Source: Aphelenchoides besseyi (Eukaryota > Nematoda > Chromadorea > Rhabditida > Aphelenchoididae). Taken from it: a stretch of DNA of 64,000 bases. This document shows positions 10,978-22,669 of this stretch, piece after piece (position 1 is the stretch's first letter; each line of letters opens with the position of its first letter). The position numbers and the translations under genes are program-made. Under the pieces are notes generated by a model. The model did not search any database, was not told the DNA's origin, and was given only the letters and a program-made list of their open reading frames with translations. The stretch covers positions 17,112,001 to 17,176,000 of the forward strand of contig JAMPIQ010000002.1 in NCBI GenBank assembly GCA_024699855.1, written 5' to 3'.

Positions 10978-12770
10978 TTATTTCGTCTCGACTTTTCCCA
11001 ATTCCTCAGTTTTGGTGAAATCTGCTGGCTGATCAGTTGCGTAGAAACAGAAAATGCCGTTCGACTACAAATCGTCCAAATGAGCTTATAAATTTTAATG
11101 GAAACTTACAATAAACAACGAAACGCTCATTATCCAAAAGATCGGATGCCATTGAGATCCCACGGTTTCGTCGTGAACAAAAATTTCAACTAAAAGTGGA
11201 GCAATGAAGAACACGGCACATTTGATGAATTGAGTCATTGCAATCACAAATTCAGCGTATTGTCTAAACGAACAGATAACGAACAAACCAACAAGATTAC
11301 GTACCTTGACACGATACTTCCGCATTTGTAATAGCCACCGCAATTACAACCGATGGCAGTGTTTGAGATTCCAAACAAGACGATTGTTATAATCGGAATG
11401 TTCGTAGGCACAAAACATACAACAACCAAGATAACTGCTGGAATAATCGTTGATAATGTGTTGTAAAGGCGCATCTTTTGTTTCTCAGGTAAACAGCTAA
11501 AAAGAGAATATTCGTATGATTGATGTATTTTCAAACTTGTATTTATCCGAAGCATATCCGCACGCGAGTTTCACCGGAATGATTGTCAGATAATCTAATG
11601 CATTCATGATTCCCGTATTCGTGCGATCGTATTTAAGAACCTAAAAACAAGCGTGATTTCCAGAAGTAAACGACTGGCCTTGTGGTTGTATGTAGGACCG
11701 TAGATTATGAAGAAAAATGCGGCAAACAGATCAGTAAAAGCGTTCAACCAAACACTCCAAACAACGTTATTTTTGACTATACTCTTAAGCATCAACTCGA
11801 CTTAATAGTGCGAATTCGAACTCACGAGATAAGGAATACGACCCGTAGGTTTCTTATGAGCTTCGCTTTTGCCCTCGTGAATCATAAGCAGTTCAGTGAA
11901 CGACACGTACCGATTAACTTCTGGCCGATCGGTGTAGAATATGAACCAAGCAAAAAATGCAAGAACAGTGACAAAGGCGTGAACATAATGGACCTAAGTG
12001 GTTAGTTCACAATTGTTTTAGCGTCTAATCATACCGACGGCCAACCCAAAGCGGAATCACAGATCAGAACAAAATTATAACTTTGTGATCATATTTCCAA
12101 CTTACAACACCGCTTATTGAGTTAGTAAAAATGTTACTGAAGGCGGGAAATGTTGTTAGAACTGCGAGAAAAATTGCATTCTCAGACAACGACGCCCAAC
12201 GTGATGTCACTGATCCAATAACAGCGAAGTCACATGCGTAGGCCAAGCCCTGAGATTAATGGTTTAAACTGTAAAACAAAATAAACTCACTTGGAAAATT
12301 CGCATCAAAACAAACCAAAGAAACCCGATTTTGGCGGCTATTGGAATTAATGCCGTTGACCTATGAAGGTTGTTAGGAATCTTCTTCTCGACTTACAATG
12401 CTGAGATCAATCCGCTGACGAAGAAGACATGTTGAGCGCCAAAACGTGTACAAAAAAAACTAAACGGAACAGTCGCTAACATCGATGCGATCGAAACCGC
12501 CCATTGCAAAATTGTCTTTTGGTTATTCGAATAGTGATGCAGACTGGAGTGTGTGGTCTGAAAGTAAGAATTGTAAAACGATCAAAATCTCTTGTTAACA
12601 TCATTCAGTCGAGACTTTTCGGGATCCATGCAGATGATCGTGAAATTGACGCTGATCATGTTCGAGAAGACGAGCGTCAGGCATAAGGTCGATATCGTTA
12701 AGATCAGAAAACGAAAGCAATGTCTTGTCAAGAACTGACCCAACACTCGAGAATTAGCCGTTGAACTCAT
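10978..12770 (-). CDS. Major facilitator superfamily transporter, SLC17-like
   Basis: About nine small exons encode a multi-pass membrane carrier. The start at 12770 (MSSTANSRVLGQF) leads into TM1 (FLILTISTLCLTLVFSN). Later exons give a conserved mid-protein stretch (GLAYACDFAVIGSVTSRWASL), then ISNTAIGCNCGGYYKCGSIVSRQ-like and FVIAMTQFIKC, which match the nematode SLC17/organic-anion branch of the MFS. The last exon, after a 41-bp intron, ends NGIFCFYATDQPADFTKTEE and stops at 10978. These proteins sit in membranes and move organic anions or phosphate; the substrate here cannot be read from sequence. Introns are 40-50 bp. There are no frame breaks in the exons I could chain. Family membership is fairly sure; exact exon borders are not. 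Confidence 0.8.
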
Positions 12771-13511
12771 TTGGAGACGTGATTAAATTGAGTGTTTAAA
12801 CGCACTTAAACCATGAAGCATCGGAAAGGTTATTGTTCGAAATGTGAGGTTAAGCTCATCGATGAACACGAATTGATCATTCAAATCGAACAAACGGGTG
12901 CTTTTTCGCACACTCTTTTTGTAACTCCTTTTTATTCTATTCATCGACCACAAGCACTTTATGGTTCTTTTGTTCAATCAGTGTGTCGATAATCAACGAA
13001 TGCATCAAATCGATTGCCTTTTGTTTTGCTTGATAACAACGCGCTTGCAATTAGTAAAACGATTCCGTTTGGTCGAAATGTTTCCGATACGTAATTGAAC
13101 CTTTGAAGTTCAGTTCGAAACTCGAGAACAGCAATGACAATACGATTTCTCCAATTAACTGCTCTTCATGTGTCAACACCTTGAAATGTCGTTTACAATC
13201 CAATTCGTAGGGTTCAGACCCAACTGACAGGTGTTTTTGAGTTTTTTAAATGCAAACGAACTCGACAACAAAACGACAATCCTATAGCGAGTGGCTTTCA
13301 TCTGCTACTCTACATGTTCTTCACAGATTAACTTGGATTCAGTGGCTGTTGAATTCATTACGGTCAAAAAATTAACAAGTCGAATTTACATCTCACGATT
13401 GGATTTTGTACGATATTTATCTAAACGTCTAAATTAGACAGAATGTTTGAAGTCTTGGAAAAAGTAACCAGTTGTTTTTGTGTAATAATTCAGCTTTAGA
13501 TCTATGATGTC
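12771..13511. other. Intergenic, nothing recognised
   Basis: This is the region between the divergent MFS transporter and the first Sre-like receptor. It is AT-rich, contains only chance open frames, and probably carries both promoters. No TATA box or repeat is convincing. Confidence 0.5.
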
Positions 13512-14902
13512 ATGACCAAGAAGATGTCTTGTGGTTTGCACAAAATGAACAATACCTACGGTTTGCAGCATCCGTCCATTTACCTGTACATTTATCCAAA
13601 TAGTCATTGGCTATATCTAACGGTCGATGTTATCGAGTTGATCCTTATTATCGTCTCGAGCTTTCTAGTCAGTTTTGCCTTTTACATTTTTATTGTAAGT
13701 CCAGAATATCAATTGAACTCAACACTTCTTTTAGACAACACCTATCTTCCACAATCATCTAATGAGGTTGATCTACGGCATTATAGTCTCGTATTACGCG
13801 ATCATGTCGTCTCGTGTGTTTTCCATGATTTTTATGCTAAGACAGGGTTATTTTACTTGTAAGTTTGCTCGTTCAATGAGTTGAATTCTGTGTTTAGCAT
13901 CCAAAATGTATCTTTTCACTTGTGTCGATTTTCTCGATCAAATCGAGTTTATTCGTTTGAGTTCTATGGCTATCTATTTGAGCTCTTTACTGTGCATCAT
14001 TATGGAACGTTTCGTTGCTCTCTATCTTATTTCGTCGTATGAAAAACATTCACATCTCTGGATAACCGTTTTGGGCATTGCAATTCAAATGTTTAGTGGT
14101 CTAGTCGTCTATGTGCTGCTCGTGAAAGGTAAACCAAAAGTCAGAATTCTGTTGTATGGTTATTTAGACAAAGTTAATTTGATATTCCTGTCAGCTTATG
14201 CAATATTGATAACAATCTTCGGTTACATAGTAAGTTGGTTCACAACAATCGTTTTGTAATCAGCTTCTTTAGTTTTTCAATATCGTTCAAGAAATAAACA
14301 ACAAACTCTACAAGACCGCTTGTTCGTGTGATAGCTATACTTTAAGTCATCGCTATCAACTATGCGAAAACATTCGAACTTCTCAAATCTTGAAGCGAGT
14401 CTCCGGATTAGCTCCATGGGCAAATCTTATACTTGAAGTTGTAAGTTAAAATCTCGAGATGCTTTTAGTGATCTTTGTTTTTTAGTGCATTATAATCAAT
14501 GCCTTCATTGAGAATGTGGTTGTTAGACAATTGACGATCATCGTCTTCAACTACGTTTTAGTTCTCTATTCAATTATGTTTATCGTGATTGTAATCTTGG
14601 AGACCGAACAATGGAAACGTCGATCCATTGAGTGAGTGTGCCACTCAGAATATCAATGTTATCTTCTCTTCAGGATTCTTAAAAAGCTGCAAATAAGTTT
14701 GAAGAAACCGATAAGCGTCGAAGACACATCGTCGCCGTTACAACACTCCGGAATCTCAACAGTGAACCTTAGAATTGATCCCGAACTGAAGACTCTTAAC
14801 GGCAATCGAATGACCTTCGAAGTTCACGAAGAAACCGACGTCTATTTCCAGTCGCTCTATGAGTTGTGGAACACGAATTATGAGCGCAGATTTACTCAAT
14901 GA
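13512..14902 (+). CDS. Serpentine chemoreceptor, Sre-like, copy 1
   Basis: Six exons joined by introns of about 40-45 bp encode a seven-helix receptor. Helix candidates: WLYLTVDVIELILIIVSSFL, then an exon with LIYGIIVSYYAIMSS, the segment SSMAIYLSSLLCIIMERFVA, then IQMFSGLVVYVLLV, LIFLSAYAILITIFG, and a late IIINAFIENVVVRQLTIIVF. Family signs are MERFVALYLISSYEK after TM3, and YTLSHRYQLCENIRT in the third inner loop, typical of the nematode Sre group. The tail ends ETDVYFQSLYELW...RRFTQ. It likely acts at the plasma membrane of chemosensory neurons and couples to G proteins; the ligand is unknown. Start: ATG at 13512, with in-frame alternatives at 13524 and 13548. It is paralogous to the next gene, which has the same exon plan. 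Confidence 0.82.
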
Positions 14903-15486
14903 ACAAACTCGATTTATTCGATCGAATAAACAAATCGAATTACATGATTTGATTTTTGAGTTTCCTGGAATAGTCAAAACAAGTTGTCGTGCTCAATTTG
15001 CAACCTTTTGCTTGCAAAAAGGACTTTTACCCACGACTCATAAGGCTCTTAATTTAAAGTTCAACAACCAACCGCAATGATTCTATTCGATTAGACAGTA
15101 AAAGTCAACAAATTTGTAATTCCAATTAGTTCTTTGAATTTATTTGCAGCAAACATTCACTTTATAGATGGGAGTTAATTGGATGTCTACTTTTTCGGAT
15201 TGTCTTTACCATCGGTTTCAACACGCAGAACATTAACATTAAAGTCAACTGTTAGCACCGGTTTTGTGTTCAAATTCGTTGAATTTCAGCTGCCCGAATT
15301 AGTCGGTTTATCTCTGATTTCATTCCCACTCTACGATGACTTGTTACGTGCTTTCAAGATACTTTTCTTATCTACCCGTCAAACTGCTTTCGTCCTTATG
15401 ATCCAATCCGAATGTCGTCTTCGTCGTTAACTCGTGAATAAACTACAAACCAAACATACATTTATTTTTCAATCTCAGCACTCGAA
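14903..15486. other. Intergenic between the two Sre-like genes
   Basis: It is short and AT-rich. An open frame at 15179-15430 starts at a non-ATG codon and has no family match. Probably the 3' UTR of the first receptor and the promoter of the second. Confidence 0.5.
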
Positions 15487-16856
15487 ATGTGTCAATGGAC
15501 AAGTACGCTAATAAACGAAATGAATTTAACCGACGTGACGTTTGTACCATCGAACGGATTTTACTGGCTCTACGTGGCCGTCGATCTGTTCGAAGTTGTT
15601 CTCAGCTTTGTCTCCATTTTGTTCGTTGCTATCGGCCTTTACGTATTCGCATCGTGTCCTCTTTTCAGTTCTAATCTAATGCGTAAGTTTTCCAAACATA
15701 CGACAAAACCTTCTTTAAAGGGCTCATCTACACGATTGCAATGAACTTCTATGGTATGTTGTTAAGTCGAATCTTTGTTCTCTCATATATGATGATCAAT
15801 GGATATCCGGCCTGTAAGTTTAATTTCAGTCTTTTGGTTTATTTTAATTATTGCAGCATCAGTCGTCCATTTCTTCAGCTGTCTACCTCAAATTGAACGT
15901 TTTGAATACGCACAAATCGGTTTCATCGGAAGCTATTTATCAGCTGTTGGGTCGTTGGCTGTCGAACGCTTCATAGCCATCATCTTCTTGTCGACATACG
16001 AGAGAAAAAACTGTTTCAGTCTTATAGTGTTTAGTATTGCAATTCAATTGTTTGTTCTTGGTGCGGTCGTTATGATTTTACTTTACGGTAAGAAGCAAAT
16101 GCCAAAGAAACGAAAACAATTTTTAGATCTGCTCAAATACGAGTACTTGGTTCTTTTTGCCGCTTTCTTTAACGCCTTCATTTTCTTGGTAAGTAAGTCC
16201 AGAACCTAATATTTCGAAGCCTTGTTTCTAGTGTTTTATGTTGGCTGAGCGTATCAACTGTCGTTTATACAAAAACGTTCAATCGACCGTCGGAATCTAC
16301 ACACTCTCCGAACGATATCAATTGTCGGAAAACGTACGTACTTGCGGAATTATGAAACGAGTTCTGATTATGTCATTTACATTAAACTTAATCTGTCAGC
16401 TGGTGAGCTCGTTATCAAAAACAAATGAGTCAAAGTTCAGGCGGTTTTCATCGACATCATTTCAACGAACGTTTTTGTTCGTCAATTCGCCGCGGTGGCC
16501 TTCAATTTCACCATTCTGTTCTACGGAATCGCCTTCGTGGCAATTCCGATGTCACGTGTGGATCCGTGGAAAAGAAAATGCGTACGGTAAGTTGAGAAAT
16601 GATCTCCAGATATCACAAACCAACATTCAGATTAATGCGTTATTTGCGTAGTTATTTCACATGTGCATTTTTGAACACCGTTTATCCGACTCGAACAACC
16701 GAAGAACCACGGCCGGTGCTGTTGACGTTGATCGAAGGCGATCGAATGAACTTTACCGTGAATGAAGGGACGGACGTCTACTTTCGCACGTTGGCAAAAC
16801 AATGGGAAGAACCGACGGTAAGCGATCGAATCGAAGCAACTTTATCGGCATTTTAG
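15487..16856 (+). CDS. Serpentine chemoreceptor, Sre-like, copy 2
   Basis: A tandem paralogue of the upstream receptor with the same exon layout. The first exon carries GFYWLYVAVDLFEVVLSFV; the second, GLIYTIAMNFYGMLLSRIFV. The post-TM3 signature is VERFIAIIFLSTYERK and the inner-loop signature is YTLSERYQLSENVRT, closer to the Sre consensus than copy 1. TM6-TM7 follow (NVFVRQFAAVAFNFTILFYG). The C-terminus repeats the sibling's pattern, RMNFTVNEGTDVYFRTLAKQW. Introns are 38-46 bp with GTAAGT/GTGAGC donors and TTCAG/CTAG acceptors. Expected location and role are as for copy 1. The pair looks like a local duplication that has diverged considerably in its outer loops. Confidence 0.83.
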
Positions 16857-17020
16857 CTCACCACCTAAATGTTCGTTGAACAAAGGTATTTATTATTAAT
16901 ACTCGACTTAAAAACGAGAACTAAGATCAGAGGTTGAGAAGAGCATAATAAAGGAATCCGTTTTGGTTTTGAGTTATATGAGAAAATAAATCAGCTGTTT
17001 AATTAAAAACTTGAAAGTCA

Positions 17021-17483
17021 TCATCGGCTGTGAAACAACTCGCGTATGAGCATAAAGAAGGTGACAATTAAAATACAAATGGAGAATAGTTTAGCGATTC
17101 GTGTTAAGGTCGAATTGTTGTAAAACTCGTGAAGATTCTTTTGCTTCTTTTCATCTTGAATGGTCGTGAATGAGTTCGACGATGGACCGCCGAAGGCCAA
17201 TTTTCGTGTTGCCGATTGCTGATAGAGAGATCGTTGTTGCTGAAACGACGATTGATCAACGCACCACAGAAACACCACTTACCGGATCGTTCATATCGAT
17301 AACCGTAGAGTTCGCCGTATCATAAGTTTCGCTCTTTCGACCCATCAATCGATTCAGTTGATTCAAAATCCGAAAAATGAAATGCGGTTTCTTCACGACT
17401 ACCGGTCGTGGAAAGTCACCGTCGAGTTCGACTCTGGTTGTGGCGTCGGACATTGTTTGCGGTTGTTGTTGAGCATTGATCAT
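17021..17483 (-). CDS. Small tail-anchored membrane protein, unrecognised
   Basis: Two exons joined by a 44-bp intron after the residues DMNDP give about 140 residues from the ATG at 17483 (MINAQQQPQ). The middle is polar and basic (RILNQLNRLMGRKSE). The only membrane segment is at the very C-terminus: FSICILIVTFFMLI followed by RELFHSR, so the protein is probably inserted post-translationally with its N-terminus in the cytosol. The open frame extends upstream of the chosen start, and an acceptor-like TTCAG about 40 bases before it suggests either trans-splicing or one more upstream exon. I recognise no family; a SNARE-like heptad pattern is not evident. Confidence 0.6.
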
Positions 17484-20039
17484 GTGCAAAGCATCGATGA
17501 CACCTCGCGAGACGAACTGAACACTGAAAGCAGCAATTAGCCGTCTACCTACGAATTTGCAGCTAAACACGAAAGAGTAAAAGTAATGAAAAGTTTTTTT
17601 GGTACCAAAAGTTAATTGGCCGTTTTCCAACATTCTTTAATCAAAAGCTCCGAATTCGATACAAGAACGTTTGGCACAACGAACCCACGTCTACAGGGTT
17701 TTTTACTTCCGCCCTCGAAATTTGTCGTTAATTTGAAATTCTAAACAAGCGCGTATAATGCCAAAGAGATTATTCGCGACGAATCGAAGATTCTGGAGAC
17801 CAAAAGAACGGACCGTCAAGCAAATTCACGTCGTCGAAAGTTTTGTCAAGAATACAAGTCATCAGTTGGCGAGAGACAAGAACCGATGTCAATTGGGCAG
17901 CGGCGTCAGAATCGAGAGTGTTGCCAAGAAACGTTTGTTGCTGCCGAGGGAATGATTGATGTGAAAAGATCAACACTCTCCACCATCACCACCGAAACGG
18001 CGGCGTGAAGAGCCGCAGTAGACATCAAATTTAACAAAACAAACAATCGAATTTCGACTCATCAAATCGCGGCCGAATGAGATCGAAAGCGACAAACTTT
18101 GGACGACCCGAAATGCACGTGTTCAGGGCCCCCAACTCAAAAGCTAAACGAAGCACTTGAGAGAAGTTTTTCGGTTTGCTCTTCAAATCCACACGCAACA
18201 AACGTTCTTCGAAGTTGGACAAAGAGCCGTGGATTTGCATTCGAAAATGTCTCCCAAAAATATTAGCTTTCGCCAACAAATTTTCTCACATGAGCGGGAA
18301 TGGCACGCGAACCGGAAATCGTTAGGTCGATTCGGTTTTAGAGAATTTCGTACGAAAAGTGGTCGCCGCCGTTTAGCCTCGAGGCTAATTTATGGCCGAT
18401 TCGACAACAAATCAGTTCGGAGACGAAAACATCGTCTCGCCAAGCTTTTACGAGTGGACTCCGAACGAAAAGATGGTTGGCGATTGGTTTTGTCCGTTGG
18501 CCAATTTGTCCCACGAACATAAAACGTGATTAGCGGACAAACAAATGCGGAAAATGATGTCAAAAATCGCCGTGAGTTCGCATCTCCCACAACGACCGGT
18601 GTTTTCCGGCAACGATGCCGAAGGCGCCCAAGCTCGTTGGATTGCAAAAGAAGCGACAAAAACTTCCCCGATTCGAACACGTCTTCTGATACGTGGGTTT
18701 GAGGTTTCGAATGCGATCGAATCGTTTGATTGACAAGTGGATAAGAGAGAATACGAAAGTACGATGAAAGAAGGAAGCAAACAGGTGTATTGATTTGAAC
18801 GTCTCGACCAATTTATTTCAATCAGCTTATTTCCCGAACAATCGTTTTGCCTATCGACATGATGTTCCTTGATCCGTTCACTTGACATACGATCCGACTC
18901 TTCGGCCAATTAGTCATCGATCGCGTGTTCAAGCGGAAATCAAGCCCGCTAAAAGGCGTACCTTTGACACCCTTCCGGAACAGAACGGCGAATCCTTTCG
19001 TCAAACTCAATGGTTGAAATTTGAAACCGAAAAATTTGAACAATTTTCCGCTCGTCACTTCGACGACCAGCAATTCAACGGCACGTGTCGTCATTAGAGA
19101 CCGCCAAACATGGAAGCCCGCTAATCCCGACAATTCAACTGGATGACATTTCATGTTGAACTGCACAATTGAATTGTCCACTCGCTTCGCAAAGAATCAA
19201 ATTGAAACCTTTGATCCGCAGCGAACAACGTTTGGTACAATTTCGTGTCATTTATAACCTCAAGGACTTCGCTCTTCAGCACCTTAACGCCAAAAGACTC
19301 ACGTTTTGAGTATTGCACAGGCTTTGAATGAGCACTTGAAGGTCGTTTAGTTACCTAGAAGACTTGTTGCTCACCAATTCCAAGTTCCTATCGCACTGAT
19401 TCTCGTCACTAATCTCTCAGATCAGACATTACATAGAGCAGATTGATACTTTTACGTGGTCGCCATGACTCTTCAGTCATTAGGAAGATTGAAAGTCGTG
19501 AGCATTAATTTCACGCCTCGACAAATCGGATTGAACCAAACGTCGAAATTCGGTTTACAACCACAATCTTCGCGTAACAATTTAAGATGATTTAAGGAGC
19601 GAATGACACGAATTTGTTGCGGCTAGTGAATACGACTATTCAATCGCTAATTCCAACCGTTACACACTCAATTATTACCGCAGATTAAGCGTACTGAGAC
19701 AAAGATTGACCATAAGCTTAAGAAATGAATAGAGATTTTGGAGCGTAGAACTAATCCGCCCAACTTCCAATGCGCTTAGTCTTCCAATGACCTTTAAATG
19801 ATTAGTCCTAACAATAAAATCCAATGGTCATAACAACTTTATCTCATAAAAAAAATGAGTTATTGCACACGTAACTTCCAGACTAGAAACTCGTTTTTAC
19901 GAAAATTGGATATGATTAAGAAAGTGGTTGAGATTGGCGGAAGGAACTAAAGCTGATTGCAAGCAAAAGAAGTGACTAGAAAAACAAAGTAGACCGGGAA
20001 AATGCTCCACGTATTTTTTTGAGAGTCAACTATGTACAA
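17484..20039. other. Gene-free tract, low stop-codon density
   Basis: Open frames of 60-150 codons overlap on both strands (for example around 18031-18909), but none shows a family motif, consistent exon chain or membrane pattern. The sequence is rich in CGAA/TTCG words, which lowers stop density and explains the many chance frames. From 19200 on it becomes AT-rich. It may include the upstream region of the tail-anchored gene and the 3' side of the SLC26 gene. Confidence 0.5.
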
Positions 20040-22669
20040 TCAAGAAACAGCATGAATACCAATGGCCTCTTCCAAAGCGTCGTAGGGCAGAGACATTTCT
20101 TCGAGAATATGCACCGTACTAGCAGCTCTTCGTTTCTTCGCAATTGCGACGGCATCACGAATCGTGGGATAGAAATTGGATTTGGGAACGAATTTGTAGA
20201 ATCCACACTTCAGAAACAAATCTCGAACTGGTGCTGAAATTCAAGATGATCACTCGAAGTAAACGACAACCTTCGAACCTTTGGCTGCGGCGAAATAAAC
20301 CAAAATCATGTGACTGCGAAGTTCGTTGAAAATCTGCAATTAGACGAATGAAACAGCAATCGACAATGGAGCCCACTTCTTTCAATGCATTAACACCCAT
20401 TGTGTCGACGAATGTAAAACCGGAACAGTCGATGATGAAATGACGATACATGAGTCCGCTGGTCGGTTTACTGAACGGTACCGGAAAAACTTTCTTCGGC
20501 TCTTTTGTCACCATATCGTTGATGTGTTTGACGGTCTTCTCGACCTCCGGTTCGGGGATTTGAATCGCCAAATCTTGTGGTCCCAAAATCTGTGGTCGTG
20601 CGCTCTTCCATCGTAGTGCCGCCTTGTGAATGTTGGTTTTGAAACGTTCGACATTCGTGAACAAAAGTGGAGCATCGAAGCGAAAAACACAAATGCCATT
20701 CATGTCCACAACGTTGTGATAACGTTCGGCATCGCGAAAATCGTTTGTTCCCTTCAGATTCGACAAGTAATGCCAACGTGGAAATTGAGTTCGAAAGACG
20801 GTGGTCAGAAGCGCAAAAATGATGCCAACAACCAATCCCTCGGTCACGTCCCAAACAACCGTAGCCGTGAAGCTGACAAGCCAAATCAAAAAATCGAATT
20901 TAGACAACGGCCACAGCTTCTTGAGTTCTTGGAATTTGCCTAACATTCCAGTCAACGCGACCATAATGACCGTTGATAGAACACACTAAATTCGACTTGC
21001 TGTCAAACATTCGCATTATAAGCACTGACCATTGGCAACGTTCGTAGCAATTGACCCAAATAGAGAATTACAGCGAGAAGAACTGAACAAGAGAAAACGG
21101 TCGCCAACTGAGTTTTCGTTCCCGCATCCACGTTCACAACCGTTCGGCCCAGACTGCAAGAAACTGGAAAGATCGGAAAGAAGGACGAAAAAATCGAAGT
21201 GAGACCTAAAGCTTGTTGTTAACTGACTTTAACACTCAACCACTTACCTAACGCATACAACTCCTGTCCGGCATCAATTTGATAGTGCAATCGTTTGCCG
21301 AACATTTTAGCCAACGAAATATGAACTGCCGCCACAACAACGCAGATACTAACCGCATGTCTGATCAATTGGGGAATCAACGAAAAGTGTGGCAGTTTGA
21401 TTTCCGGCATTCTACAACAAAACTTTTATTCTTCATCATCGCTAACATACCCGGTAGGCAGTTCGCCAACGATCTGAACTCCGTAGTTGCTGTGTACATG
21501 GAAAAGAAACGAAATCGCTGTAGTTGCAATGATCAAAATCAACTCGAAAGGTAACGGCATTGGCAGTTTCAATCGTTTTTTCAGAAACGGGTTCAGAAAC
21601 TTCTTTCCGCCGAGCAAGAATACCAAAGAAGCCAACGAAATAACCAAGGTTGCAACGTTCGTCGACTTCGGTATTTGCATACAAATGTTCCACAACTTCT
21701 GAAAACGAAACAAGCAGATGACTTCGGATCAAAGAAACCAACTCGAAATAAATTGAATGCTCCATCGTATTGAGTTGTGTTTTTAACACCAAAAAAATCT
21801 TTCAATTGGGTAACAAACACATGTGTTGCTGCTCCCGTCGAAAAGCCACTAACCACCGCATCGGAGAAGTACGTCGTAACAATTTCCAATCGTAGAACTC
21901 CCATTAAGAACTAAAAACCTCATTCGAATTACACAACAACTATACAACCGGTTGAACCCACGTGTAGAATCCCAATTGTAAACGCCAAAGTTGATGCGAT
22001 AAGGATCGGATCGTAGGGTTGCGGTAGGTCTGATTGAATCGCAGTTTGATTGGCGTTTGTAAATGGTTTGTTGATATCTTCGATAGCCAATCGTGTCATC
22101 AGCGCCACCACAGCAAAACTTCCAACCGAGTTGTGTCGCGCCGTTCCGAAAAACATGTAAAACAGTGGTGGAAAGAACGAAATGTAAAGGCCAACAATGG
22201 CTGGTAGACCGGCTAGAATCGCATAAGCGATACCCTGCGGAATGTGGACGATCGATAATGTGATGCCGCCGGTCAGATCGGCAGTGAAGTCGTTGCGCCA
22301 CGAATAAGCCGGTAGCCATCGGAGAATCGGAACGAAGCCGACGAGCGTTTGACCGAATTTCGCGAACGATGTGCACGGCTCAATGTATCCTTTGAAGAAT
22401 TTGGCGCTTCGACGAACAAACTCGCTATGTTTATGTCTTGGAGGTGTGTATTTGTAGAGGGCATCAAATTCTTCCTGAAATCCATTGACTAAAGGCTGAA
22501 TCTATGAACTCACTTGATTCATTGCTGGTCGTGGCTTGTTGATTCCAAAATACAATTCCGGTCCATTCTCGGCATCCTCGGACATTGCGCAGCTCAAATT
22601 GGAATCGTCTCTAAATGAAAGTGCCGATGAGACTAATGAATGAGCATCCAAAGGACGAAATCGTGGCAT
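20040..22669 (-). CDS. SLC26 (SulP) family anion transporter
   Basis: About ten exons encode a full-length SLC26 protein. It starts MPRFRPLDAHSLVSS at 22669. The transport domain shows SWRNDFTADLTGG, IPQGIAYAILAGLPAIVGLY, FFPPLFYMFFGTARHNSVGSF and further helices. The C-terminal STAS domain contains FIIDCSGFTFVDTMGVNALKE and, after two short introns, APVRDLFLKCGFYKF and the end ALEEAIGIHAVS. I place introns of about 43 and 45 bp around IFNELRSHMILVYFAAAK because that restores the family frame on both sides. Such proteins exchange chloride, bicarbonate, sulfate or oxalate at the plasma membrane; nematodes have several (the sulp group). The substrate cannot be predicted here. All family blocks are present and in order. 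Confidence 0.9.

Noticed and set aside
18031..19181. Several overlapping frames of 80-150 codons on both strands
   Set aside because: Overlaps on opposite strands, no motifs and no exon chaining. They are explained by low stop density.
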